From: an uncultured Lachnospiraceae bacterium
GTDB taxonomy: Bacteria; Bacillota; Clostridia; Lachnospirales; Lachnospiraceae
DNA: 50,381 nucleotides
Direction of reading: 5' to 3'
NCBI GenBank assembly: GCA_947625205.1
Contig: CANQNN010000018.1
Coordinates: 1 to 50,381 of the forward strand
In this document: piece after piece, positions 34,428 through 42,002 of the stretch
How the letters are laid out: each line of letters starts with the position of its first letter
Numbering within the stretch: position 1 is the stretch's first letter
Notes under the pieces: generated by a model
Database searches by the model: none
The model's input: the letters and a program-made list of their open reading frames with translations, nothing else
What the model was told of the DNA's origin: nothing
Made by a program: the position numbers and the translations under genes

Positions 34428-35699
34428 TTACGGAAGGTACAGGGTGACACAGGCGCGAAAAACCGTATCGTCACAGGGAAGACACAGCTCGCCGTTGTAC
34501 TTGTCCACGATCCGACGTACCGATAGGAGCCCGAATCCGTGGCCATCGCCGGGCTTGAGGCTCTTTAATGTGCCGTCCCGATTATTTTTGATCCTTCCCG
34601 AGTAGGGATTTTCTGTCAGGATGCGCAGCACTCCTTTTTCCAGACGGATCTCCAGTCTGATTCGCCGCTCTTTTTCCGGGAGAAGAGCCACGGCATCCAG
34701 CGCGTTGTCGAGAAGATTACCGAGAACCACGCAAATATCCGTCCCATTCACGGGAAGATCCGCAGGAACTTCCACAAGACACTGAAGCTGTGCGCCTATA
34801 GCTTCGGCCACGGAGTGCTTGTAGTTGATGAGGGCGTCCAGCGCCGGATTGCCGCTGTGGGATACCTCTCCCCGGCGCAGCCTGTTCTCGTACAGCATCC
34901 CGCCGATCTCTTTTTGCGCTGCATCATACTGCCCCTGCTCTATCAGTGCGCCGATGGCCACAAGACGGTCATTCAGGTCGTGGCGCAGCATACGGGTCTG
35001 ACGGTAAGCGGCCTCCCGCTCCTTCATCTGTCTGTCGCACAGTTCAATGGTCTGCGCGTAGACAGCGCTCTGTTTTTCCGCCAGAGCATATGACGTCATC
35101 TGGCTATAGACATCGTAAATAACAAAATTCATGAGGACCATGAGTAGTGTTACGAGGATGAGAGAAATATTGGAGCCGTATCTCCAAGAACGGATATAGG
35201 TGTCATAGATGACGTATACAGACACGGCGGGAATGATAAAAAGCTTTAGCCAGCATAGAAGCGGCAATGGCATTTCTTCTTTTTTCGGACCGATCCTACC
35301 ATAGATCTGAATACCCAGATACATAACGATCTGACAGATGGCATCGCCCATAAGGAAGTCGTCTTCGTTGTGCAGTATAAGGAGTATCAGGCAGTTGACG
35401 GCAACCTCCACCGCCATATAGATGGTGAAGAAGATCAGGACACGGAAAAAAGCCGTCTTGAAGCTGTCTCTGTGGGCGAGCATATATAATAGGATGAGAA
35501 AAATGATATTTCCTGCGAGAGTCACTAACGGGTAAGGAGACTCCGCACTTGTGACTGCCCAGAGAAAACACAGGTATGCGCCCCGTGCGCCATACCAGAG
35601 GAACGGGCGGCATTGCGGCTTTCCGAAAAGGGTGATATAGGTGCCGGTGATATGTATCATAGACAGAGCAAGAAAAAAGCCGGTCAGGAGAAGTATCAT
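34428..35699 (-). CDS. AgrC-type sensor histidine kinase (GHKL)
   Basis: 423 residues: five to six membrane helices (about 1-200), a coiled linker, phospho-acceptor H240 in RMLRHDLNDRL, an N box NLLDNALDAV (about 318-327) and a G box GHGFGLLSVRRIVDKYNG (about 386-403). This is the AgrC/VirS group that senses peptide or membrane cues. ATG 35699 overlaps the stop of the response regulator in ATGA, so the pair is translationally coupled. No agrB or agrD homologue is present in the window, so the signal is unknown. The strong candidate target is the divergent exported cassette at 36809. Confidence 0.9.
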   Translation of the reverse strand: MILLLTGFFLALSMIHITGTYITLFGKPQCRPFLWYGARGAYLCFLWAVTSAESPYPLVTLAGNIIFLILLYMLAHRDSFKTAFFRVLIFFTIYMAVEVAVNCLILLILHNEDDFLMGDAICQIVMYLGIQIYGRIGPKKEEMPLPLLCWLKLFIIPAVSVYVIYDTYIRSWRYGSNISLILVTLLMVLMNFVIYDVYSQMTSYALAEKQSAVYAQTIELCDRQMKEREAAYRQTRMLRHDLNDRLVAIGALIEQGQYDAAQKEIGGMLYENRLRRGEVSHSGNPALDALINYKHSVAEAIGAQLQCLVEVPADLPVNGTDICVVLGNLLDNALDAVALLPEKERRIRLEIRLEKGVLRILTENPYSGRIKNNRDGTLKSLKPGDGHGFGLLSVRRIVDKYNGELCLPCDDTVFRACVTLYLP

Positions 35700-36451
35700 C
35701 GCAGCAGCCCTCCGTTGTCATTTAAGAGGAGACAGAACTGTGTCTTTACGGTTTTGCGCCGTTCATCACTGATCTGCAGCACAGTGCCGTCCAGCATGAC
35801 CACATGGGAGGGACCGATGCTCTTCACATGATCAAAATTGATGAGGAAGGACTGGTGGATCCGCAGAAAACGACATGTGGGTGGGGATGGAAGCTGCCGC
35901 TCCAACTCGTTCAGTTTCCCGTAGAATACGCCTGTATCTGTTGCTTCTGCGCCCGGGTCAGACGTATGGATACGGATGCGCCTGCCGCAGCTCTCGAAGT
36001 AGGCGATTCGGGAGAAGGGAACCCTGTGGATGGTTTTGTTGCAGGCATAAGAAAAAAAACCAGCCCTGCTCTGCAACCGTCTGCAGGCATCGACAAAAAC
36101 CCTGTCAAAATCAGCCCGGTCAATCGGTTTGGAAAGAAAGCGGAAAGGCTCGGTGTCAAACAGTTCTTTCAGATATTCTTCATGACCTGACACATAGATG
36201 AGCAGCAGCGGAAGATTCTGCTCCCGAAGCGTCCGTGCGGTCTGTATGCCGTTCATGCCGCCCATCTCGATATCCAGATAGATGATGTCAAAACAGACTG
36301 CCTGTTCGATGACGGCTTCCGTGAGTGCTGCACCGTCATAGAACGGTTCACAGTTTATTTCGATATTCTGTCTGGCAGCGGTTTCCTGCAACAGCGCCTC
36401 TATGGCGTCCGCCGCTGCCCGGTCATCGTCGCATATGGCAATGGTAGGCAT
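35696..36451 (-). CDS. LytTR-type response regulator
   Basis: 251 residues: receiver domain (about 1-120) with acidic pocket CDDD (7-10), phospho-acceptor D60 (IIYLDIEMGGMNG) and KPID switch, followed by a LytTR DNA-binding domain (about 145-245; FLRIHQSFLINFDHVKSI). LytTR domains bind short direct repeats spaced about one helical turn. Four such repeats lie upstream of the divergent gene. ATG 36451 has AAAGGAG ten bases upstream; longer in-frame starts are not supported. The kinase gene follows by overlap. Confidence 0.93.
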   Translation of the reverse strand: MPTIAICDDDRAAADAIEALLQETAARQNIEINCEPFYDGAALTEAVIEQAVCFDIIYLDIEMGGMNGIQTARTLREQNLPLLLIYVSGHEEYLKELFDTEPFRFLSKPIDRADFDRVFVDACRRLQSRAGFFSYACNKTIHRVPFSRIAYFESCGRRIRIHTSDPGAEATDTGVFYGKLNELERQLPSPPTCRFLRIHQSFLINFDHVKSIGPSHVVMLDGTVLQISDERRKTVKTQFCLLLNDNGGLLR

Positions 36452-36536
36452 CTTTTGTGCGCTCCTTTGTCTTCTTTGATGTAATAAAACATTACAGCTG
36501 CCTTCCGGAGCGGTTTGCGCTGCCGGTATCAGGGAT

Positions 36537-36565
36537 ATTGTATCATAGATGCACACAGCAGACAA
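36537..36565 (-). promoter_or_regulatory. Promoter of the LytTR/kinase operon
   Basis: Minus strand: TTGTCT (36565-36560), 17 bases, TACAAT (36542-36537). The leader also has TGTAAT-N5-ATTACA (36481-36497). Confidence 0.55.
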
Positions 36566-36665
36566 TTCCCGGCAGAAGGTTGCGGAGGAGAACGCGGTGA
36601 TCCTGTTTCTGTGCGCGCCGCTATCCGTGTGATGGATGGGGCAACTGTTGTGAATGATGAAAAAT

Positions 36666-36705
36666 GATGCAAATTTGATGCAATTTCGATGCAACTATGA
36701 TGCAA
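36666..36705 (+). repeat. Four GATGCAA direct repeats at 11-bp period
   Basis: Exact copies begin at 36666, 36677, 36688 and 36699. A weaker GATGAAA lies at 36656. They end nine bases before TAGTAT (36714-36719), a -10-like box without a -35. The spacing of one helical turn fits a LytTR-type activator site. Confidence 0.8.
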
Positions 36706-36808
36706 GCGCATGATAGTATCAAAGTGCGGACACCATGAGCGGAGCGGACCGCGAAAGTACGTGTCTGGCAGGCGGTGTTTGTATACAGATTGGGAGAATA
36801 GAAGACTC

Positions 36809-37711
36809 ATGCTTGAAAAATTATGTTACATTTTGTTGCGGACAGCGGCGATGCTTGCGCTGGTATCGGGCCTGTATCCGTGTGATGAAAAGCCGGACAG
36901 CCGGGAGTCCATGCCTGCGGAGACGGTTGAAAAGAATAGATCAGAGTCTGCGGACGGGCCGGAAGAGTTCGCGCATGTCTATGAGATCAGCGGTTCCTAC
37001 GAGTACGAGTATGACAGCGCGGGAAATCAGATCAAAGAAATTTATTATAATGCAGCGGGCAAGGTGGTTTATCGGTACGAGTGCGAATATGACGATGCGG
37101 GAAACCTGACCGAAGAAATTCTGTACGATGAGGATGGAAACACTGTCGGCTGGTACGAAATTGAATATGACGATGCAGGAAATCCGACAAAGGAAATTTT
37201 TGGTCACGCAGCCGAAGATAATCTGGTTTTTTATTGGTATGAATATGCCTATGACACTGCGGGGAATCAAGTGAAAGAAGTGTGCTATATGGAGATAGAT
37301 GGAAACGTCAGCGTCTATGAATGGTACGAGTATGAATATGATACGGCCGGAAACCGGATCGTAAGTATTTGCTATGACACGGGCAGGGGCGTTATTGATT
37401 GGCAGGAGTATACTTACGACAGTGCGGGACGTCTGACGAGGGAAACGCAGTGCGATGAAAACGGCCGGACTTTGTACTGGCAGGAGTATGTATATGATGA
37501 GCGGGGTCGCCTGCTCCGGGAAATTTCCTGTCGTCAAGACGGCAGGACAGAGGGAGTGGAGGAGTATTTATATAATGAGGCAGGACTACGCATGACGGTC
37601 AGCTATGACAGGTACAGCGGAATTGAGGGCTGGCATGAGTATGTCTGCGACAGCGAGGGAAGACCAATCGAAAGAACCGACTATGCCGTGCGGCAAAGTG
37701 TGGACGACTGA
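36809..37711 (+). CDS. Exported YD-repeat protein
   Basis: 300 residues: a signal-like hydrophobic N-terminus (LEKLCYILLRTAAMLALVSG, about 2-21), an acidic linker, then about eight to nine tandem repeats of some 26 residues with the YD/RHS pattern YEYEYDSAGNQIKEI and variants. YD repeats normally build large secreted shells; this is a short free array without a toxin tip. ATG 36809 is preferred because the signal peptide starts there; the open frame upstream covers the promoter region. The -10-like box and GATGCAA array lie 90-140 bases upstream. It is the first gene of a three-gene exported cassette facing the LytTR system. Confidence 0.7.
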   Translation: MLEKLCYILLRTAAMLALVSGLYPCDEKPDSRESMPAETVEKNRSESADGPEEFAHVYEISGSYEYEYDSAGNQIKEIYYNAAGKVVYRYECEYDDAGNLTEEILYDEDGNTVGWYEIEYDDAGNPTKEIFGHAAEDNLVFYWYEYAYDTAGNQVKEVCYMEIDGNVSVYEWYEYEYDTAGNRIVSICYDTGRGVIDWQEYTYDSAGRLTRETQCDENGRTLYWQEYVYDERGRLLREISCRQDGRTEGVEEYLYNEAGLRMTVSYDRYSGIEGWHEYVCDSEGRPIERTDYAVRQSVDD

Positions 37712-37724
37712 GGTGAAAAAGAAT

Positions 37725-38582
37725 ATGAAAAAAGTGATATTATGGACAGGCATAGCGGCATTGGCTGTGGCCCTGACGGTGGCGGTCCGGTTAAGCCCGA
37801 TACAAAAGAAGTCATTGATTTGGCCCGGGCTGCGCTACAGCGAGGGCAATCCCTATTCCACAGAGGTGCTTGCGGAATCGTATCTTCATGATCTGTATGA
37901 GGCGAATCTGGGCGTGGACGCGGAGGAAATTCCGCTGATAGCAAACGAGGCGTGGGAGTATGCGAGACACTATGATCTGATTCTCCATGACGATCATCCG
38001 GCGTCCTCGGACTGGACGATCCAGCTGCTTGGAATGGAGGGTACGGATGCGCTGGCGCAGAGCGTCAATGCCTATCATGAGGAATTGTACCGGATGGAAA
38101 AAGCTCGTTTGGAAGAGCGGCAGCAGGAGGCGATCGAAAACAGCGGAGAGATCAGTTGGATGTGGTTTGGCGCTTATAACGGCGATCTGCTGACGAGGGC
38201 GGCTTATACATGGGGGAATATCGTTACGGTGGTCGATGTGGGGGACCGCTTTTCCTCTGCAGACTGCCTGGAGCTGCCTGCCAACTTTAACAAGACGACG
38301 GGCGAACGCTACGAGCTGTCCGATCTTTTCTGTACGCAGGATTATCAGGAGAGGCTGTTGCAGATCATGGCGGAAAAGTATGAAGATGGCGCCCTGTGGA
38401 GCTCTCGTCTTTCAAGAAGATGGGAGTACTATGGGCGGCTAATCTTTGGGATCACATACAGGGGGCTGCTGCTCAGCGAGGGTTTTAATGGACGCACCGC
38501 GTTAGTCGAATGGCGGGATATGAAAGACATCCTGTCGCCGGAATTTATCTCAGAGGTGCTCGTGTATGCGGATTGGAAGTAA
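37725..38582 (+). CDS. Membrane-anchored exported protein, unknown function
   Basis: 285 residues with an N-terminal membrane anchor (about 4-22) and an outer domain. The region VVDVGDRFSSADCLELPANFNKTTGERYELSDLF (about 170-205) weakly resembles the DUF3298/RsiV-type fold, but this is not certain. AGGTG lies nine bases before ATG 37725, and the preceding gene ends 13 bases earlier. A 26-base DNA stretch in the anchor is identical to one in the next gene. Its 3' end overlaps the next start by 17 bases. Confidence 0.65.
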   Translation: MKKVILWTGIAALAVALTVAVRLSPIQKKSLIWPGLRYSEGNPYSTEVLAESYLHDLYEANLGVDAEEIPLIANEAWEYARHYDLILHDDHPASSDWTIQLLGMEGTDALAQSVNAYHEELYRMEKARLEERQQEAIENSGEISWMWFGAYNGDLLTRAAYTWGNIVTVVDVGDRFSSADCLELPANFNKTTGERYELSDLFCTQDYQERLLQIMAEKYEDGALWSSRLSRRWEYYGRLIFGITYRGLLLSEGFNGRTALVEWRDMKDILSPEFISEVLVYADWK

Positions 38583-40695
38583 AGAGAAGCGGGATAGTTT
38601 CGCGAAAAAGCTTGTTTTGTGCATGTGCATGACTGCATCGGCTGTGGCCCTGACGGTGGCGGTCCTGTCAAGTCCGGTGAACAGGCAGAAGAATAACTTT
38701 TTTGCCAATGCAAATCAGTGGTATCTGAACCTGAATCTGGAAATGGAGGCGGCCAGAGTGATCCGCGACTATGTGCCGGAGGACCCGGAGGGGACATGGA
38801 CGCTGTGCCGGATGCATGCCAGATATGACGAGAAGAATTGTCTTATTGCGAGTATTTATGCCCGTTCCGGGTATGACCGCGAGCTGTATCTTTTGTTGGA
38901 CGAAAGCGGAGGCAGAAGGCAATATCTGGTGATGGCGGAGGTTGGGCCGGATACGGAGCTGCGGCAGGAATATGGCGAGGAAGCCTTGACGATTGTGAAT
39001 ACGGAATTGCAGTGGACGTCTTATAGGGACCTTGAGGACATGTACTGGCAGCCGTACAGGATCCTTGTATCCGAAGATGATATTTACGAGTATGATAAGT
39101 ATCATGGCGATGCAGCCGTCATACGGGCGATGTGCAGTTATCTGACAACCGCGGGGATACAGGCGCAGAAGAAGACCTGGCGGCTTCTGGATCGCATGAC
39201 CTATATCGGCGCAGACGGCCGGCTGGCAAGCGTCTGTTTCGCAGACGGAACGCAGCGGGTACACCTGCTGGTGGATACGGTGAATCAGATGTACGGCGTT
39301 GTGGAGGTCTATCACGAGCAGGATGCGGTGGATACGGTGGCAGGGGACTATGCGCTTGCACCTGCGCTGTCTGCGGCTGAGAGCTGGCAGGAGACGGATG
39401 CTGCGCTTTCGGGCGACGGGTTCTTTATCAATGCAGAGCAGATGTACTATGACGAGTATGCGGAGCAGGACGCAGCGCGTGCGGTACAGACTTATGCGAA
39501 GGAACAGGGCATAGAGGAGGAACAGTGGGAGCTGGTATACCTGTACAGCGTAAACCGCAGTCCCCGTGACCCGAAGGGCGGCATCCTTCATGTGTTCGTG
39601 CGTTCGGTATCCTCCGGACGGCAACTGTATCTGCTGCTGCGCGAGCCGGAATACCAAAAGAACGAATGGCTGGTCATAGCCGATATATTAAATGGAGATA
39701 CGGGAGAGCATGAGATCCCGGACGGTTCCTATAACACTTCTGCACGATGGAATTCCTATGATGCGTGGTGGGCGCATGAAAGAGAGCTTACTTACCATAT
39801 CCGCAGCGACCAGACCTACAATCAGTATGATCCTGTCTACAGCTTTCCGTTGGTGTGCGCGCTGGAAGCGTATCTGGCCAATACGGAAGCCGACAGGACG
39901 GTAGTCTGGAAGATCGATTATGAGAAGTTCATCGGTCAGGGGAGTCTGGCGGATGTATGGTATACAAGCGCTGACAGGCAGGTACATCTGGTAGTGGATA
40001 TAGCTGACAGGATGTATGCGGAGATAGAGACATACCGGCAGTTCCGGACCAAAGAGAACGATCTGTCTGAAGCGCCGGAGGAGATCACGGTGGATATGGG
40101 TAACGGTGAAAGCTATGAAATCACAAAAGAGACGTTTGTGATCGACCATGACCACTTTCTGCCGGAGTATTCTGTTGTGGACTATCCGATCATAAAATTT
40201 TCTGATGATATCACAAATGACAGACTGGGTGAAAAAATAAATCGAATATTCTATGAAACGGCAATGCTTCATTACGATGAGGAATTAGGACAGGAAATCA
40301 ATGCGGCATACGCCTGCAATTATTATATAGCAAATGCGGAGGATAATTCTATCAGCATTTTGTATTGCAGCACGCACGGTGCCGGCGGAGGTGTCGCCAA
40401 TCAAGAGTATGCGGTTACCGTATCGCTTGCTGACGGGAGTGTGGTGTCCCTTGCGGATCTTGGGCGCGCGGATGATATGATGCGCAGACTGGAGAACTAC
40501 AACGGAACGATTTATTATAGCGACTGTGAGCCGGACATATGGACGGAAAATAAGGAGGAATTTGTTACAGAATGGCAAAAAGACGATCATTCACTTTTAC
40601 ACGGCTGGTATTTGCATGACGGAAGGCTCGGATTCATTTTTTGGTATCCCCGGGGTAGTTGGTGTAATACCGCGTTTGAATTTGAGCTGTTATGA
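38566..40695 (+). CDS. Large exported protein with a duplicated module and RsiV-like C-terminus
   Basis: 709 residues: cytoplasmic tip, one membrane anchor (about 15-35), two related modules of about 210 residues (about 45-255 and 285-500), then a third domain (about 515-709). The modules align through RELYLLLDESG / RQLYLLLREPE and RVHLLVDTVNQMY / QVHLVVDIADRMY. The C-terminus (YPIIKFSDDITNDRLGEKINRIFYETA) resembles DUF4163/DUF3298 proteins such as RsiV and PdaC. In RsiV this region binds lysozyme; a ligand-binding role here is only inferred. Start overlap with the gene before suggests coupled translation. Confidence 0.7.
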   Translation: MRIGSKEKRDSFAKKLVLCMCMTASAVALTVAVLSSPVNRQKNNFFANANQWYLNLNLEMEAARVIRDYVPEDPEGTWTLCRMHARYDEKNCLIASIYARSGYDRELYLLLDESGGRRQYLVMAEVGPDTELRQEYGEEALTIVNTELQWTSYRDLEDMYWQPYRILVSEDDIYEYDKYHGDAAVIRAMCSYLTTAGIQAQKKTWRLLDRMTYIGADGRLASVCFADGTQRVHLLVDTVNQMYGVVEVYHEQDAVDTVAGDYALAPALSAAESWQETDAALSGDGFFINAEQMYYDEYAEQDAARAVQTYAKEQGIEEEQWELVYLYSVNRSPRDPKGGILHVFVRSVSSGRQLYLLLREPEYQKNEWLVIADILNGDTGEHEIPDGSYNTSARWNSYDAWWAHERELTYHIRSDQTYNQYDPVYSFPLVCALEAYLANTEADRTVVWKIDYEKFIGQGSLADVWYTSADRQVHLVVDIADRMYAEIETYRQFRTKENDLSEAPEEITVDMGNGESYEITKETFVIDHDHFLPEYSVVDYPIIKFSDDITNDRLGEKINRIFYETAMLHYDEELGQEINAAYACNYYIANAEDNSISILYCSTHGAGGGVANQEYAVTVSLADGSVVSLADLGRADDMMRRLENYNGTIYYSDCEPDIWTENKEEFVTEWQKDDHSLLHGWYLHDGRLGFIFWYPRGSWCNTAFEFELL

Positions 40696-40816
40696 AAGCA
40701 TACTCAGCATCCATTCCGGTCAGGCAAAGCGCCTGTTTTACTGCCACAGGACATTTGCCTTTTTTGACGGCAGAAGATGCAAACGGAATATCGTTTATAT
40801 TTCTCCAAAAATCCTG

Positions 40817-40845
40817 TTGCAATCCTACAGTGTTTATGCTATCAT
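40817..40845 (+). promoter_or_regulatory. Putative promoter of the Rpn-type gene
   Basis: TTGCAA (40817-40822), 17 bases, TATCAT (40840-40845). The 258-base gap before the next gene has no other convincing content on the plus strand. Confidence 0.45.
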
Positions 40846-40913
40846 AACCACAAACATATCTGGGAAGTCTGGCAGTTCTGACGACATGTCTTACATTTCT
40901 GTTCTGAAAGGAT

Positions 40914-40946
40914 CCCTTATATGTAACATTAATTTCATAAGGGAGG
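40914..40946 (+). promoter_or_regulatory. Hairpin covering the ribosome binding site
   Basis: CCCTTAT (40914-40920) pairs perfectly with ATAAGGG (40937-40943); the GGG is part of the Shine-Dalgarno GGGAGG (40941-40946) of the next gene. Folding would reduce translation. Confidence 0.5.
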
Positions 40947-40953
40947 AAGAAGA

Positions 40954-41946
40954 ATGGGAACGAAAGACGTATGCCAGAGCAATTATCTGGACGATCCGGT
41001 CAGGTTTGCCGATCAGGTGAACGGCGCGCTGTTTGGCGGACGACAGGTAGTGATGGCACGGGAACTGGAAGAGACTGATCCAGTGGCAGTATATCAGAGA
41101 CAAGAGGGCAGCGGACGGAAGAATTACCGTGTCATGGCGGATAAGACGTACATTTGGAAGGAAAAGCTGATCCGCATCATTACGGTGGAAAACCAGAACT
41201 ATGTGGACTATCGCATGGTGTTCCGCAACATGCTCTCGGAGAGCATCGGCTACCATAAACAGTGGCGCAGACTGCGGGCGCAGCATGAGCAGAGGGGCGA
41301 CCTGACAGGCAGTACGGACGAATACCTGTCCGGCATGAAGAAAGATGAGAAGTTTTTTCCGATCATTACGCTGGTGGTATATTTCGGAACAGAGCACACC
41401 TGGGACGGAGCGAAGAGCCTGTATGAGCTTTTGTATCTTGACGATGAGATGAAGCCTTATGTTTCGGACTATAAGCTGAATCTATATGACTGTATGGCGC
41501 ATGAAAGCTTTGCAGAATACCGTACGGGGCTCAGACAGGTGTTTGAGACGGTGCGTTATGGGAAGGATAAGAAGAAACTAAAAAGGATCATGGAAGAGAG
41601 TGCAGAGGCTTACAGCAGTATAGACAGCGAGACAAGAGAGATGATCGAAGTGATGGCGAACGTAAAGATAACGGAAGAGTACGGACATACAGTGCATGAA
41701 AACGGTGTGGAGGAAAGGAGATACGATATGTGTCAGGCGATATTGGATATGATAGAGGATGGCAGAATGGAAGGGAAAATCCAGGGTATGATCGATGCCA
41801 TCACGGAGCTTCTGGAGGACCTGGGGCAGATCCCGCAGCGGGTCATGGAGCTGATACAGGCGCAGGACGATCTGGAGGTTTTGAGCAGATGGCATAAGCT
41901 GGCAGCCAGAGCGGGCAGTATGGCGGAATTTGAACAGAATATGTGA
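40954..41946 (+). CDS. Rpn-type PD-(D/E)XK nuclease / transposase-like protein
   Basis: 330 residues. The N-terminal part (FADQVNGALFGGRQVV, about 19-35) and the core block DKTYIWKEKLIRIITVENQNYVDYRM (with ENQ near residue 80) fit the Rpn family of recombination-promoting nucleases, of the PD-(D/E)XK fold. FFPIITLVVYFGTEHTWDGAKSLYELL (about 132-160) is a further family block. The C-terminus is helical and acidic (about 265-330), often variable in this family. GGGAGGAAGA precedes ATG. A hairpin over the ribosome binding site suggests low expression. Related genes occur in many copies in clostridial genomes. Confidence 0.8.
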   Translation: MGTKDVCQSNYLDDPVRFADQVNGALFGGRQVVMARELEETDPVAVYQRQEGSGRKNYRVMADKTYIWKEKLIRIITVENQNYVDYRMVFRNMLSESIGYHKQWRRLRAQHEQRGDLTGSTDEYLSGMKKDEKFFPIITLVVYFGTEHTWDGAKSLYELLYLDDEMKPYVSDYKLNLYDCMAHESFAEYRTGLRQVFETVRYGKDKKKLKRIMEESAEAYSSIDSETREMIEVMANVKITEEYGHTVHENGVEERRYDMCQAILDMIEDGRMEGKIQGMIDAITELLEDLGQIPQRVMELIQAQDDLEVLSRWHKLAARAGSMAEFEQNM

Positions 41947-42002
41947 GGACAGCGGACTTTGTTTCACTCAAACTCAGTACGGCATATAAAATATGAATCA
42001 GA

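Noticed and set aside
36666..36705. CRISPR-like reading of the GATGCAA array
   Set aside because: Units are 7 bases at an 11-base period, far too short for CRISPR repeats and spacers; a regulator binding array fits better.
38668..39657. 329-codon minus-strand open frame opposite the 709-residue exported protein
   Set aside because: The plus strand has overlapping-start coupling, a signal anchor and internal duplicated modules; the minus frame has none of these.
40634..40822. 62-codon minus-strand frame between the 709-residue gene and the Rpn-type gene
   Set aside because: Its sequence looks somewhat protein-like, but it overlaps the end of a supported gene and no start signal is convincing. 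A search of the peptide would decide.
40526..41020. 164-codon plus-strand open frame
   Set aside because: It overlaps two supported genes in another frame and spans their promoter and ribosome binding site hairpin.
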